Origin: Gammaproteobacteria bacterium
GTDB taxonomy: Bacteria > Pseudomonadota > Gammaproteobacteria > DSM-16500
Direction: 5' to 3'
Length of the DNA stretch: 64,000 bases
Assembly: GCA_021324305.1 (NCBI GenBank)
Contig: JAJPJI010000008.1
Span: forward strand, 1 to 64,000
Shown: piece by piece, positions 36,137 to 45,411 of the stretch
Layout: every line of letters begins with the position of its first letter
Position numbering within the stretch: the first letter of the stretch is position 1
Translations under genes and position numbers: made by a program
Notes under the pieces: generated by a model
Databases searched by the model: none
What the model saw: only the letters and a program-made list of their open reading frames with translations
What the model was told of the DNA's origin: nothing

Positions 36137-38008
36137 TCAGATCCCGATTGAAATACGTTTTAAAGAACGGCCGCCATAAATCAGATTGACGAGTGCACGT
36201 GTCCCGGTGATGGCGGTAAACATTGATGTCAACAACCCAATGGTCACAGTAATGGCTATGCCTTTAATCATGCCAGAACCAAGACTGAACAAAATCATCA
36301 TCACAATAAGAGTGGTGATATTGGCATCAAGAATGGTTATGAATGCGCGTTCATAACCTGCGTGAATACTCGCCTGGACACCCATACCGCGCCGTAATTC
36401 CTCACGTATACGCTCGAAGATCAGGACGTTCGCATCGACTGCCATACCTACGGTAAGAACAATACCAGCGATGCCTGGCAGGGTCAGCGTTGCTCCCAAC
36501 AACGACAGAATCGCAACGATCAGGATAAGATTCATCGCCAGCGCAAGATCAGCCAGCAATCCCATAACGCCGTAATAAAAGGCCATAAAAATAATGACCA
36601 GGCCCATACCAACCTCAACGGAAAGCACACCCATATGAATATTCTGCTTACCGAGACTCGGGCCGACTTGCCGCTCTTCGATAATGGTGACAGCAGCAGG
36701 CAAGGCACCGGCACGCAGCAGCAAGGCAAGGTTACGCGCTTCATTCTGGTTGGTGAGACCAGTAATCTGGAAGTTACTGCCCAATGCACTCTGGATGGTT
36801 GCGACACTGATGATGGTGCGCTGGGTCTGATACGTAATGACTTGCTTGCCATTTTCCATTTTGGGTGTTGACTTGACTTCAACATACATGACAGCCATCG
36901 GCTTGCCGATATTCTCGGCGGTCATTTTCGTAAACAGGCTTTCTCCCGCGCCATTCAGACGTACCGACACGTTCGGCCGTCCATCTTCGCCGAAACCGGA
37001 TGTCGCACTCACAATAGAAGAACCACGTAAAATAATTTCATTCTTGAGCAAAATCGGCTGATTGTGATAGATATAAAGATGTGTATCCGGCGGAGCAATT
37101 CCTTCACGTGCGGCCAGCATGGCGTCATGCTCAACATCCACCATATGAAACTCAAGAGTGGCAGTTTTGCCAAGAATATTCTTTGCTTCCGCAGTATCCT
37201 GTATGCCGGGCAAATCTATTGATATACGGCTGTCGCCCTGTTGCTGCACGATTGCTTCTGATACACCCAGTTCATTAACACGATTACGCAGCGTATTCAT
37301 TTCCTGCTCAAGAACTTCCTGACGTGCCTTGAAATACACATCCGGTATAAAAGTTCCCTGAAGAATAAAGTTGCTGCCCTCAACATTCTTCACCCAGTTA
37401 AATTCACCATATCGGCTTCTTACAACGCTATAGGCATTATCCAGGGCATCCTGCGCACGAAACTGCAGGAGAATCTGGTTGTTAGGCCGGCGAGTTATAC
37501 CACTATAGCGTATGCGCTCATCGCGCAATGTCTGCCCTATCCCGCGCATTTCACCATCAATACGCTGCTGCATGACACTATCGATATCAACCTGCATCAG
37601 AAAGTGCACACCACCGCGCAAATCAAGGCCCAGCTTCATGGGAACAGCACCCAGCGATCTCAGCCATCCAGGTGTAGAATTTGCAAGATTGAGCGCGACC
37701 AAATAATTATCGCCCAATGCCTGTTGAATCACATCCTTGGCCTTGAGCTGAATATCAGTGGAGTTAAAGCGAAACAACAGTGTCTGGTTCTGGAATTGAG
37801 CGTCACGATATTCAATACCAGCGGTCTGGAGAGCTGTTTTAACAGTCGCGAGCGCCTGATCATCCACAATCGTGGTATTGGCGCCCATAATCTGTACTGC
37901 AGGAAATTCCGGATACAGATTAGGCGCTGCATAGATGAATGCGGCAATAATCACGACCAGGATCAAAAGATACTTCCAGATAGGATAGCGGTTTATTAAT
38001 GCTGCCAT
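36137..38008 (-). CDS. secD: Protein translocase subunit SecD
   Basis: 623 residues, six helices with a large periplasmic P1 domain. The signature KLGLDLRGGVHFLMQVD follows the first helix, and the membrane core has GMAVDANVLIFERIREELRR. It pairs with SecF to finish protein export. The ORF opens at a TTG (38017); ATG 38008, ten bases after AGGA, gives the family's MAALINRYP start. Follows yajC by 19 bases. Confidence 0.95.
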   Translation of the reverse strand: MAALINRYPIWKYLLILVVIIAAFIYAAPNLYPEFPAVQIMGANTTIVDDQALATVKTALQTAGIEYRDAQFQNQTLLFRFNSTDIQLKAKDVIQQALGDNYLVALNLANSTPGWLRSLGAVPMKLGLDLRGGVHFLMQVDIDSVMQQRIDGEMRGIGQTLRDERIRYSGITRRPNNQILLQFRAQDALDNAYSVVRSRYGEFNWVKNVEGSNFILQGTFIPDVYFKARQEVLEQEMNTLRNRVNELGVSEAIVQQQGDSRISIDLPGIQDTAEAKNILGKTATLEFHMVDVEHDAMLAAREGIAPPDTHLYIYHNQPILLKNEIILRGSSIVSATSGFGEDGRPNVSVRLNGAGESLFTKMTAENIGKPMAVMYVEVKSTPKMENGKQVITYQTQRTIISVATIQSALGSNFQITGLTNQNEARNLALLLRAGALPAAVTIIEERQVGPSLGKQNIHMGVLSVEVGMGLVIIFMAFYYGVMGLLADLALAMNLILIVAILSLLGATLTLPGIAGIVLTVGMAVDANVLIFERIREELRRGMGVQASIHAGYERAFITILDANITTLIVMMILFSLGSGMIKGIAITVTIGLLTSMFTAITGTRALVNLIYGGRSLKRISIGI

Positions 38009-38027
38009 GTGTAACAAATCCTGTTAA

Positions 38028-38384
38028 TTATTCTATCGATTTTAAAGTTCCCTTTGGCATGACGCTGACAACAGATGATTTCTGCATCACGATTTCAATA
38101 TTATTCGCTATTGACAATGTAATGTACTGACCTGTGATTTTAGAAATACGTCCTAGCAATCCTCCCGTTGTGACAACTTCATCTCCCTTGGCAAGAGAAT
38201 CCATCAAGCTTTGCATTTCCTTCGCACGCTTGCTTTGCGGACGCCAGACTGCAAAATAGATAAAAAGAAAAAACACGGCAAAAATGATAATGAAAGAAAA
38301 CCCACCACCTTGCGCACCCTGGGATGCGCCCAGTGAATCTGCGTGGGCGCTTGCAATGAAAAAATCCAGTATTTGATCCAGCAT
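38028..38384 (-). CDS. yajC: Sec translocon accessory protein YajC
   Basis: 118-residue single-pass inner-membrane protein. A hydrophobic helix (about 28-47) is followed by RPQSKRAKEMQSLMDSLAKG and DEVVTTGGLLGRISKI, the conserved cytosolic beta domain. Heads the yajC-secD-secF transcript. The usual upstream neighbour tgt is absent here. Confidence 0.94.
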   Translation of the reverse strand: MLDQILDFFIASAHADSLGASQGAQGGGFSFIIIFAVFFLFIYFAVWRPQSKRAKEMQSLMDSLAKGDEVVTTGGLLGRISKITGQYITLSIANNIEIVMQKSSVVSVMPKGTLKSIE

Positions 38385-38633
38385 TTAGAGCACCTTTTTC
38401 GGATAACGTGAAAATGGAACGATTATAAGCGGTTTCAGGGCTTCGTCAAACCACAACCGCATTGCGGCACCATGGGTGGGCAAATTTTAATCACTATTAT
38501 TTCCTCTGATTATCCGTGTTTTTTAATGTTGGGCTAAGAATTGAGGGCTATAGTGTTAAACCAAGACAGTTTATTTACCAGATTGTCGACTAACACAAAA
38601 CCATTACAAGTAGAAAATACGGCGGGGTTCATC

Positions 38634-40475
38634 ATGTTTCGACCAACATATATTCCTGCATCAATTGCCCAACAAAAGATTATTAACGAAATTAACAAGC
38701 GAAATCGCCTTGCCGAAGAAGCCGCCAAAGCGGCACGGCCCAAGGTTTATCATCTTGTCTCACCACAGCATCATGACTTCTCAACCACGTCCATCGACCC
38801 TGTCAATATAAGCATCATTGATGATGACAGAAATACGACCTCCCATAAACCATCATCTTCGGAACTTGTCATTGAATCCATCAATGATCAGGGTTCAGCT
38901 GGGAAAGACCGTCCTGGAGTACGGTTTTATGCAGTCGGCTGCCAGGGCAGCGCGAATGCTGCCCAGCAAAGTGTCGCTGAGCTCATGGACATGCTCGCTG
39001 CAAATCCTGACATGCCGCCTCCGGATTTCATTCTTCTGCTTGGCGATAATGTTTACGACTGGGGTGTTGGAAAACCTGACGACGACATGTTTGAAAAATA
39101 CTTTTATTCCATCTATAGCAACCCGAAATACAAGCATTTAAAAAAAATCCCCTTTTTCATTATTCTTGGCAATCATGACGAAAACCTGCATAGCCTGGAT
39201 GTATTGGTATCTGAACGAGGCGTGGAACGAGGCATGCACCAGGTCGCGCATTCCTATTACCCTGATGCACAGTATCCAAAAACAAAAGACAAGCAGAACT
39301 TGTATCACAGTCACACCGACGAGGACCATGTTGCCCTGAATCTGGATAAATTACCTAAATGGAACATGCCCAGCCGCGCCTATTCATTAGCCTGCGAGAG
39401 CACACAAATATTTTGCATAGATTCCAATACATTCGTATCGGATTATTTAAACTTTTGCCGAGGTGATGTCCATCCCGGGAACCAAGTTGCCTGGCTGCTT
39501 CACGAATATCCTGTCGCAGTTAAAGCGGGCAAAAAAACCATTCTCGCATTGCATCATCCGCCTGTTACACCAGGCAAGCGTGCGTTTCACAATGACATAC
39601 ATCTGTATCTGAGCAATGAAGAATTAACAAGCCAGGAATTTAAAACACTGTTTGGAGAACTATTGCAAGGCAAAACCCTGTCTTATAATGCACTCATCAA
39701 GGAAATACTGAAACAGAACAACCTAGTGTTCGATCTTGTTCTCGCTGCTCATGATCATGACGTGTATTACATCAATAACAAGGAACGCCTCCAGACCAAT
39801 TCTGTCCATGAATACCCCATCTGCCAGGTCACCTCAGGCGGTGGCGGCGGTTCTCTACAAAAACGAGAAAGTTTTGACGATCAAGCTGACATGGGGTGTT
39901 TTCTGAAACGTCATGCAGTAACAGATGTTTATTGTCCAGCAAGAGGACCGATTGAATTTCGCATTCATACGCTTCCCAAATCAAAACATGATCATGCATT
40001 CCAGCTGCATTTTGACGTGAATGATCCCAATCCATATCGCAGCTACCCGGAAATCAGCACATCGGAAATCAATGCAATCAAAAAATTCCGGGTTGTTGTA
40101 CTGAATGCAGTCGATAAGTATTTCGCCTTTCTTGCTCCGCATCAGGCCAAGGAAAACGGGAAATTCCTGGGCAACACTCCCTGGAGTGGAAATGTGAGCC
40201 ATGGACATTCCGGCGTTGAACGCGCACATATCATCTGGGCTTATTTAAATAATGAAAAAGCTGATAATTACGCTGATACAATCAAAACTGTATACATGAT
40301 GTCACGGTGGAACAGCTATATCACCAGCCCGACAGAACATTCGTTCATCAATATCCTGAACAGGGAAATTGCCAGGAGTTATAATGAAAGTGTAACAATG
40401 GATGTATTGTACAAAGAAGTCATCAGCCATGAGCTGTCAGTAAAATCAAACATGAATCTCGGTAAATATTCGTAG
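38634..40475 (+). CDS. Metallophosphatase-like protein (purple-acid-phosphatase class) with a degenerate first motif
   Basis: 613 residues from ATG 38634. A TTG at 38541 would add 31 residues; neither start has a textbook ribosome-binding site. After a basic N-terminal arm (1-90), the metallophosphatase motifs run: FYAVGCQGS where families have GDxG, then LLLGDNVYDWGV (about 135-146), ILGNHDEN, ALHHPPVTPG and AAHDHDVYY. The order matches TRAP-like purple acid phosphatases, but the first metal Asp appears as Cys103. A C-terminal region of about 200 residues (after 415) has no recognised motif. No signal peptide. It lies opposite in strand between yajC and queA. A role as a host-directed phosphatase is possible but unproven. 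Confidence 0.68.
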   Translation: MFRPTYIPASIAQQKIINEINKRNRLAEEAAKAARPKVYHLVSPQHHDFSTTSIDPVNISIIDDDRNTTSHKPSSSELVIESINDQGSAGKDRPGVRFYAVGCQGSANAAQQSVAELMDMLAANPDMPPPDFILLLGDNVYDWGVGKPDDDMFEKYFYSIYSNPKYKHLKKIPFFIILGNHDENLHSLDVLVSERGVERGMHQVAHSYYPDAQYPKTKDKQNLYHSHTDEDHVALNLDKLPKWNMPSRAYSLACESTQIFCIDSNTFVSDYLNFCRGDVHPGNQVAWLLHEYPVAVKAGKKTILALHHPPVTPGKRAFHNDIHLYLSNEELTSQEFKTLFGELLQGKTLSYNALIKEILKQNNLVFDLVLAAHDHDVYYINNKERLQTNSVHEYPICQVTSGGGGGSLQKRESFDDQADMGCFLKRHAVTDVYCPARGPIEFRIHTLPKSKHDHAFQLHFDVNDPNPYRSYPEISTSEINAIKKFRVVVLNAVDKYFAFLAPHQAKENGKFLGNTPWSGNVSHGHSGVERAHIIWAYLNNEKADNYADTIKTVYMMSRWNSYITSPTEHSFINILNREIARSYNESVTMDVLYKEVISHELSVKSNMNLGKYS

Positions 40476-40479
40476 TCGC

Positions 40480-40517
40480 TTCGGCCAGATAGCATTCTTC
40501 ATGCATTTCTGGCCGAA
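40480..40517. terminator. Hairpin between convergent metallophosphatase and queA genes
   Basis: Perfect 10-bp inverted repeat TTCGGCCAGA (40480-40489) / TCTGGCCGAA (40508-40517), with an inner GCAT/ATGC pairing (40492-40495 / 40501-40504). It fills the 55 bases between the two stops. No T-run on either side; placement suggests a shared transcript end. Confidence 0.55.
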
Positions 40518-40530
40518 CATTCCCTGCTGA

Positions 40531-41568
40531 TTACTTGAGGGTATCTCTTTCAATCCACATGGCGTCGCCATAACTGTAAAATCGATAGGCTTTCCTGACA
40601 GCTTCCTGGTAAGCCCGCATGACTTTTTCAAATCCGCCAAATGCGCAAACCAGCATGAGCAATGTTGAGCGCGGCAAATGCAAATTGGTAATCAGCGCAT
40701 CCACGCAACGAAATTCATAACCTGGATAAATAAAAATGCTTGTCTCGCCACGGTATGGCTCGATATCGCCGCTTTGCGAGGCAGTCTCCAGTGCACGCAT
40801 ACTGGTCGTGCCCACCGCAATGACCCGCTTGCCGCGCGCTTTGGCGGCAACAATCTTCGTACACAGCTCGGATGGCACATCCAGAAATTCCGCATGCATT
40901 TGATGTTCCCGAATGTTATCGACGCGAACCGGTGAAAATGTTCCAGCCCCGATATGCAAGGTCAGATAACCCATATCTATTTTTTTCTCAGCCAGCTTCT
41001 GAAGTAAATCATCATCAAAGTGAAACCCCGCAGTTGGCGCAGCAACCGATCCTTTGTGCTTCGCATACACGGTTTGATAACGCTCCTTGTCTTCTTCCTC
41101 AGGATCACGCTGCATGTAAGGAGGCAGCGGAATCTGGCCTATGGACTCGATCATTTCAAGTATTGATCGATGATGATTGTTATAACGAAGTTCATAGAAC
41201 TGATTCTGACGATCAGCGACTTCAAGAAAATTATTACCGGAAAGCAGCAGATAGCTGCCAAGCCGCAATGGTTTGCTTGCTCTGACCTGAGCAAGCATAC
41301 GTGAGTCATCCAGAATGCGCTCTACCAGTATTTCAGCATGTCCTCCGGTGCTTTTGCGGCCTGTCAATCTTGCCGGTATGACTTTGCTATCATTGAAAAC
41401 CAGCAAATCCCCTTCGTTTATCAGGTCAACAATATCGTGAAACTGACGATGAATTATTTCATTCATTCCAGCTTCTACGCACAGCAAGCGGCTGGCGCTG
41501 CGCTTTGCAAGCGGATAACGGGCAATCAGCTCTGAAGGTAATTCAAAATTGAAGTCGTTTAACTGCAT
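40531..41568 (-). CDS. queA: S-adenosylmethionine:tRNA ribosyltransferase-isomerase QueA
   Basis: Transfers and isomerises the ribosyl group of SAM onto preQ1-tRNA, giving epoxyqueuosine. 345 residues with family blocks FNFELPSELIARYPLAKRSA at the N-terminus, GDLLVFNDSKVIPARL, YMQRDPEEEDKERYQTVYAK, GSVAAPTAGFHFDDDLL and TNLHLPRSTLLMLVCAFGG. Normally followed by tgt, whose product makes its substrate; no tgt is in this window. Instead the opposite-strand metallophosphatase gene intervenes before yajC. Confidence 0.95.
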   Translation of the reverse strand: MQLNDFNFELPSELIARYPLAKRSASRLLCVEAGMNEIIHRQFHDIVDLINEGDLLVFNDSKVIPARLTGRKSTGGHAEILVERILDDSRMLAQVRASKPLRLGSYLLLSGNNFLEVADRQNQFYELRYNNHHRSILEMIESIGQIPLPPYMQRDPEEEDKERYQTVYAKHKGSVAAPTAGFHFDDDLLQKLAEKKIDMGYLTLHIGAGTFSPVRVDNIREHQMHAEFLDVPSELCTKIVAAKARGKRVIAVGTTSMRALETASQSGDIEPYRGETSIFIYPGYEFRCVDALITNLHLPRSTLLMLVCAFGGFEKVMRAYQEAVRKAYRFYSYGDAMWIERDTLK

Positions 41569-41664
41569 TATTCTGTCACTTTAGTGTTCGGCGGTTATGT
41601 GAGTAATATCCCAATCTACGCTGTGGCATTAGCTGATACCAGTGAGCACGTAATTGTATAAAAA

Positions 41665-41670
41665 TATAAT
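41665..41670 (+). promoter_or_regulatory. Possible -10 element upstream of the 51-aa gene
   Basis: TATAAT hexamer 30 bases before the ATG at 41700. No good -35 is seen at 16-18 bases, so the promoter assignment is tentative. Confidence 0.35.
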
Positions 41671-41699
41671 GGCCTGATAGTCTAAACTAAGGACTTCAT

Positions 41700-41855
41700 A
41701 TGAAAAAGGAAAATATGGTAGATCTGGTCATATCCCGTGAAAAACAACAAGATAATGGCACAACGGTGAACACCTCCATGAGCGAAGAATTGCAAAACGC
41801 AATCCAAAGCCTTATTTACCGGCTGCGAGAACTGGGACCCATCCAGACTGCCTGA
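41700..41855 (+). CDS. Small hypothetical protein (51 aa)
   Basis: Begins MKKENMVDLVISREKQQDNG and ends RELGPIQTA. AAGGA sits six bases upstream of the ATG, ideal spacing, and a TATAAT lies further up. No membrane segment; the C-terminal half (about 27-47) looks like one amphipathic helix. The frame is cleanly bounded and the opposite-strand ORF has no ribosome-binding site, so translation is likely. Function unknown. Confidence 0.6.
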   Translation: MKKENMVDLVISREKQQDNGTTVNTSMSEELQNAIQSLIYRLRELGPIQTA

Positions 41856-41905
41856 ACATGGTCCCATTCCGCTTGTCTCATGCCTCACCCATCAATCGCG
41901 GTCTA

Positions 41906-42112
41906 TTATCTATACCAGTTATGCCGGCTCCAATGATACCAGCAATGGCCATTTGCACAGACTCTTTCAGACTGGAAATGGGTACAATATCCATTGTGAC
42001 AATTCGTATAAGTGCGATGATGCACCCAGTAAGCATTGGCAGTCATGCTCATCAAACCTAAAATCAGAATACATGCCATCGCACCCCTCCTGCATGCCTT
42101 TGTGACATCCAT
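41906..42112 (-). CDS. Small secreted Cys/His/Trp-rich protein (68 aa)
   Basis: GGGGAGG lies four bases upstream of the ATG. A signal peptide (basic KACRRG, hydrophobic ACILILGLMSM, cleavage after ANA near residue 27) leaves a mature peptide of about 41 residues. This has two similar units, NCHNGYCTHF and VCANGHCWYHW, four cysteines and many His/Tyr/Trp. The pattern suggests two disulfides or metal binding in the periplasm. No named family is recognised. Confidence 0.65.
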   Translation of the reverse strand: MDVTKACRRGAMACILILGLMSMTANAYWVHHRTYTNCHNGYCTHFQSERVCANGHCWYHWSRHNWYR

Positions 42113-42263
42113 AACGCCTCCCCGAATATAATCTATTGTTTTTTATGGAAAATATTCTTCTTGGCTCCCATCCCTAAGCATGTTACATGCATCCATAGCG
42201 GTATTATAGATCAGATCCTGACAGAAAAGATGAAAGACTGAACAAAAGATAGACAGCGAGTAT

Positions 42264-42287
42264 TCCCAGGGTCTCACTCCCCCGGGA
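42264..42287. other. Stem-loop downstream of the nuo operon
   Basis: TCCCAGGG (42264-42271) pairs with CCCCGGGA (42280-42287), with one G-T wobble on the minus strand and an eight-base loop. It lies 30 bases beyond the nuoN stop. No T-run on the minus strand side; possibly a 3'-end stabiliser. The rest of 42113-42317 shows no gene. Confidence 0.4.
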
Positions 42288-42317
42288 AAAACGTTTATTT
42301 AATTGCACACTGCCTGA

Positions 42318-43769
42318 TCAGCCCACTGAAATGCGGCAAATGTCGATGAAAAAGCTGGGTAACAATCCAAGCAATAATGCTGCTGCACCATTCAAACTGA
42401 TGGCCATCATCAATTCGGACGAGACAGCCACAGGTATTTTGGCCATACCTTCAGCCGGTTCTTCAAAATACATAAGCATCACGACACGGAGATAATAGTA
42501 AGCACCCACCAGGGCGAAAATCAGGGTCAATACCGCGAGCCAGACCAGATTCGCCTGTACCAGCGCTTCGAGCAAGCCCAGTTTGGCGAAAAAGCCCACT
42601 GTTGGCGGCACACCCGCCATGGAGAACAGAAGCAACAGCATCATAAACGCGAGCCAGGGATTACGCGCATTTAAGCCACGATAATCATCCAGCTTGTCAA
42701 ATTCAATCCCTTCCCGACTCATGATAGCGATAATCGCAAAGGCACCCGCTGCAACCAGAACATAGGTAGAGATGTAAAACATGGCCGCTGAATAGCCTTG
42801 GGATGAGTTTGGCCCTGCCAGGATACCCAGCAAGGTATATCCGATATGAGAAATGGAAGAATAGGCCAGCATGCGTTTCAGATTGGTCTGCGCAATCGCC
42901 AGCAGGTTTCCAAAAAACATGGAAAGAATGGATATCACAATCAGGATGTTTATCCAGTTAGCCTGCAGACTGGGAACAGTCTGCACCAGAATACGGACCG
43001 TAATCGCAAATGCGGCAATTTTGGGCGCGCTGGCGATGAACAGGGTTGTGGGAGTCGACGCACCCTGATAAACATCAGGAACCCACATATGAAAAGGCAC
43101 AGCGCCAAATTTGAAAATCAACCCTGCGAGGACAAAGATCAGGGCTACAACAGGAACAATATCGTGGCGGTTTTGCAAAATCTGCGCGACCGCAGCAATC
43201 TGAATGTTGCCCGTCACACCATACAAAATTGAAATGCCGTATAACAACATGCCTGATGCCAGGGCACCCAGCACAAAATATTTCATCGCCGCTTCCGCCG
43301 CCACATCAGACTCCTTGTTCATGGCGACCATGGCATAAAGTGACAATGAAAGCAGTTCCAAACCCAGATAAATGGTCAGCAGACTGTAAGCCGATACCAT
43401 GATAGACATACCAAGCACGGAAAACAGTCCCAGCAGATAATATTCGCTGCGGGCGATTTTGCGCGCCTGAATATATTCGCGCGCATAAATGAAAGCAAAG
43501 AAGCTGAATAGGTACATGAACAATTTTGATATGACAGCCAATCTGTCGATAACATAATTACCGCTAAAATATACCACTGGCTCAGGATAATGCCTGAATT
43601 GGGGCAGGGTCAGCGCAAAGGCAGCCACCAGCGTGAATTGCACGAGAACATAGGTCACAATGCGATGACGCGCGGGAAGAAACACATCCACCATTAGGAT
43701 AATACACACCATGCCGAGAATAAAAATCTCAGGCAAGGCAGCAATAAATTGTGGCATCGAAAAATCCAT
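42318..43769 (-). CDS. nuoN: NADH-quinone oxidoreductase subunit N
   Basis: Antiporter-like membrane subunit of complex I, 483 residues with about 14 helices. Key features: ELLSLSLYAMVAMNKES (membrane Glu), KFGAVPFHMWVPDVYQGAST with the proton-channel Lys, and MLAYSSISHIGYTLLGILA. Last gene of the nuo operon, 24 bases after nuoM. Confidence 0.96.
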   Translation of the reverse strand: MDFSMPQFIAALPEIFILGMVCIILMVDVFLPARHRIVTYVLVQFTLVAAFALTLPQFRHYPEPVVYFSGNYVIDRLAVISKLFMYLFSFFAFIYAREYIQARKIARSEYYLLGLFSVLGMSIMVSAYSLLTIYLGLELLSLSLYAMVAMNKESDVAAEAAMKYFVLGALASGMLLYGISILYGVTGNIQIAAVAQILQNRHDIVPVVALIFVLAGLIFKFGAVPFHMWVPDVYQGASTPTTLFIASAPKIAAFAITVRILVQTVPSLQANWINILIVISILSMFFGNLLAIAQTNLKRMLAYSSISHIGYTLLGILAGPNSSQGYSAAMFYISTYVLVAAGAFAIIAIMSREGIEFDKLDDYRGLNARNPWLAFMMLLLLFSMAGVPPTVGFFAKLGLLEALVQANLVWLAVLTLIFALVGAYYYLRVVMLMYFEEPAEGMAKIPVAVSSELMMAISLNGAAALLLGLLPSFFIDICRISVG

Positions 43770-43793
43770 ATTTACCTCTGTTTATAAATTTTC

Positions 43794-45350
43794 TTACCCA
43801 AACAATGTGCCATTCGGCATATTAAACGCGAGATCAGGCGGCATGCTTTGCACCAGCAGATGTCCGACCGTCACGCGCAATACATTGATAATTGGCTGCG
43901 GATACAATCCGACCAGAAAGACACCTGCAGCAAGCAGGATATAATTGATTTTTTCCGTCCAGGTAATATCACTGAATGCAGCGACGTGCTGGTTGCCAAT
44001 CGGGCCAAAGAATACGCGCTTGTACATCCACAGTGTGTACGATGCACTTAAAATCAGGGTAAAGGATGCGAAAACCGCAACCCAGAAATGGGTCTGGAAT
44101 GCGCTCATGATTACCATGAATTCACCAACGAAACCTGCCGTTCCGGGCAGTCCGACATTCGACATGGCAAACAGCATGAAAAACGCAGCGAAAATCGGCA
44201 TGGTATGGGCGACACCACCATAATCCTTGATAAGCCGGCTGTGATTATAAAAACGCTCGGCGAGCAACCCAACGCCAAGGAACATGGCGCCCGAGCCGAA
44301 TGCGTGCGCAACCATTTGAATGACCGCACCTTCCAGGCTCATGTATGCGTCCTGCAAAGTATGCATATGGGAAACAATGTCGTAAACCATGAAGCAACCC
44401 AGTGTCGCAAAACCCATATGTGCAATCGAAGAATAGGCGATCAGCTTTTTCATGTCTTTTTGCACGATTGCTATCAGGCCGATATAGACGATCGCTATCA
44501 GCGAAAGCACGATCATCAACCATGCCAGCTTTTCACTGGCAAGCGGAGTAATCGGCATACTCAGACGCAAAAATCCATAAACACCCAGCTTCAGCATCAA
44601 CGCAGCCAGGACCACCGAGCCCCCCGCTGGTGCTTCGGTATGCGCGTCAGGCAGCCAGGTGTGCACCGGCCACATTGGCACTTTCACCGCGAATGCCAGA
44701 AGAAATGCCAAAAACAGCCAGACCTGCGTGCGCAATCCGAGCGGGAGCCCATAAAAATTCTGGATCATGAAACTGCCTGTCTGGTTGTAAAGATAGATCA
44801 GCGCGACCAGCATCAGGATGGAACCCAGGAAGGTAAACAAGAAGAATTTGATCGAAGCATATGACCTGTTTGCACTTCCCCACATGCCGATGGAGAGATA
44901 CATCGGAATCAGCATGCCTTCCCAGAACACATAAAACAGGATCGCATCCATCGCGCAAAAGACACCGACGATCATGCCCTGCATGGTAAGAAAGGCGGCC
45001 ATGTATTGCGACACTCGAACCTTGATCGAATGGCAGCCGGCGATCACCACCAGCAGCCCGGTAAAGTTCGTCAGAATCACCATGATTAACGATATGCCGT
45101 CAATTCCGAGGGCATAATGCGTCTGGTACGCCCGTATCCACAAATGATCTTCCAGGAATTGCATGTCATAACGACCCGGATCAAATCCCAGATACAGCGG
45201 GATACATAGCAGAAAGTTTGACAATGCCACAGCGACAGCAATACCGCGCGCCCAGTTGGCGTTTTTATCACCGCCAGTCATAAGCACCAGCACAGCGCCA
45301 ATAACTGGCAGCCATATCAAGACTGTTAACAGGGGAAGCTGTTCAAACAT
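43794..45350 (-). CDS. nuoM: NADH-quinone oxidoreductase subunit M
   Basis: Antiporter-like complex I subunit, 518 residues. Contains FYVFWEGMLIPMYLSIGMWG (channel Glu), AVKVPMWPVHTWLPDAHTEA and KLIAYSSIAHMGFATLGCF. Pumps protons together with NuoL and NuoN. Spacing to nuoL is 61 bases; same strand as the rest. Confidence 0.96.
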   Translation of the reverse strand: MFEQLPLLTVLIWLPVIGAVLVLMTGGDKNANWARGIAVAVALSNFLLCIPLYLGFDPGRYDMQFLEDHLWIRAYQTHYALGIDGISLIMVILTNFTGLLVVIAGCHSIKVRVSQYMAAFLTMQGMIVGVFCAMDAILFYVFWEGMLIPMYLSIGMWGSANRSYASIKFFLFTFLGSILMLVALIYLYNQTGSFMIQNFYGLPLGLRTQVWLFLAFLLAFAVKVPMWPVHTWLPDAHTEAPAGGSVVLAALMLKLGVYGFLRLSMPITPLASEKLAWLMIVLSLIAIVYIGLIAIVQKDMKKLIAYSSIAHMGFATLGCFMVYDIVSHMHTLQDAYMSLEGAVIQMVAHAFGSGAMFLGVGLLAERFYNHSRLIKDYGGVAHTMPIFAAFFMLFAMSNVGLPGTAGFVGEFMVIMSAFQTHFWVAVFASFTLILSASYTLWMYKRVFFGPIGNQHVAAFSDITWTEKINYILLAAGVFLVGLYPQPIINVLRVTVGHLLVQSMPPDLAFNMPNGTLFG

Positions 45351-45411
45351 ATTTTTTAAAACTCCTAGCTCTCCGCTTTAAAATACTTCGTCATCGTAAG
45401 GTTTATTTGTT

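Noticed and set aside
41682-41888. 68-codon minus-strand ORF
   Set aside because: Antisense to the 51-aa gene, no ribosome-binding site, no family-like sequence.
44088-44864. 258-codon plus-strand ORF inside nuoM
   Set aside because: Shadow of nuoM: His/Gln-rich composition typical of antisense frames; nuoM is certain.
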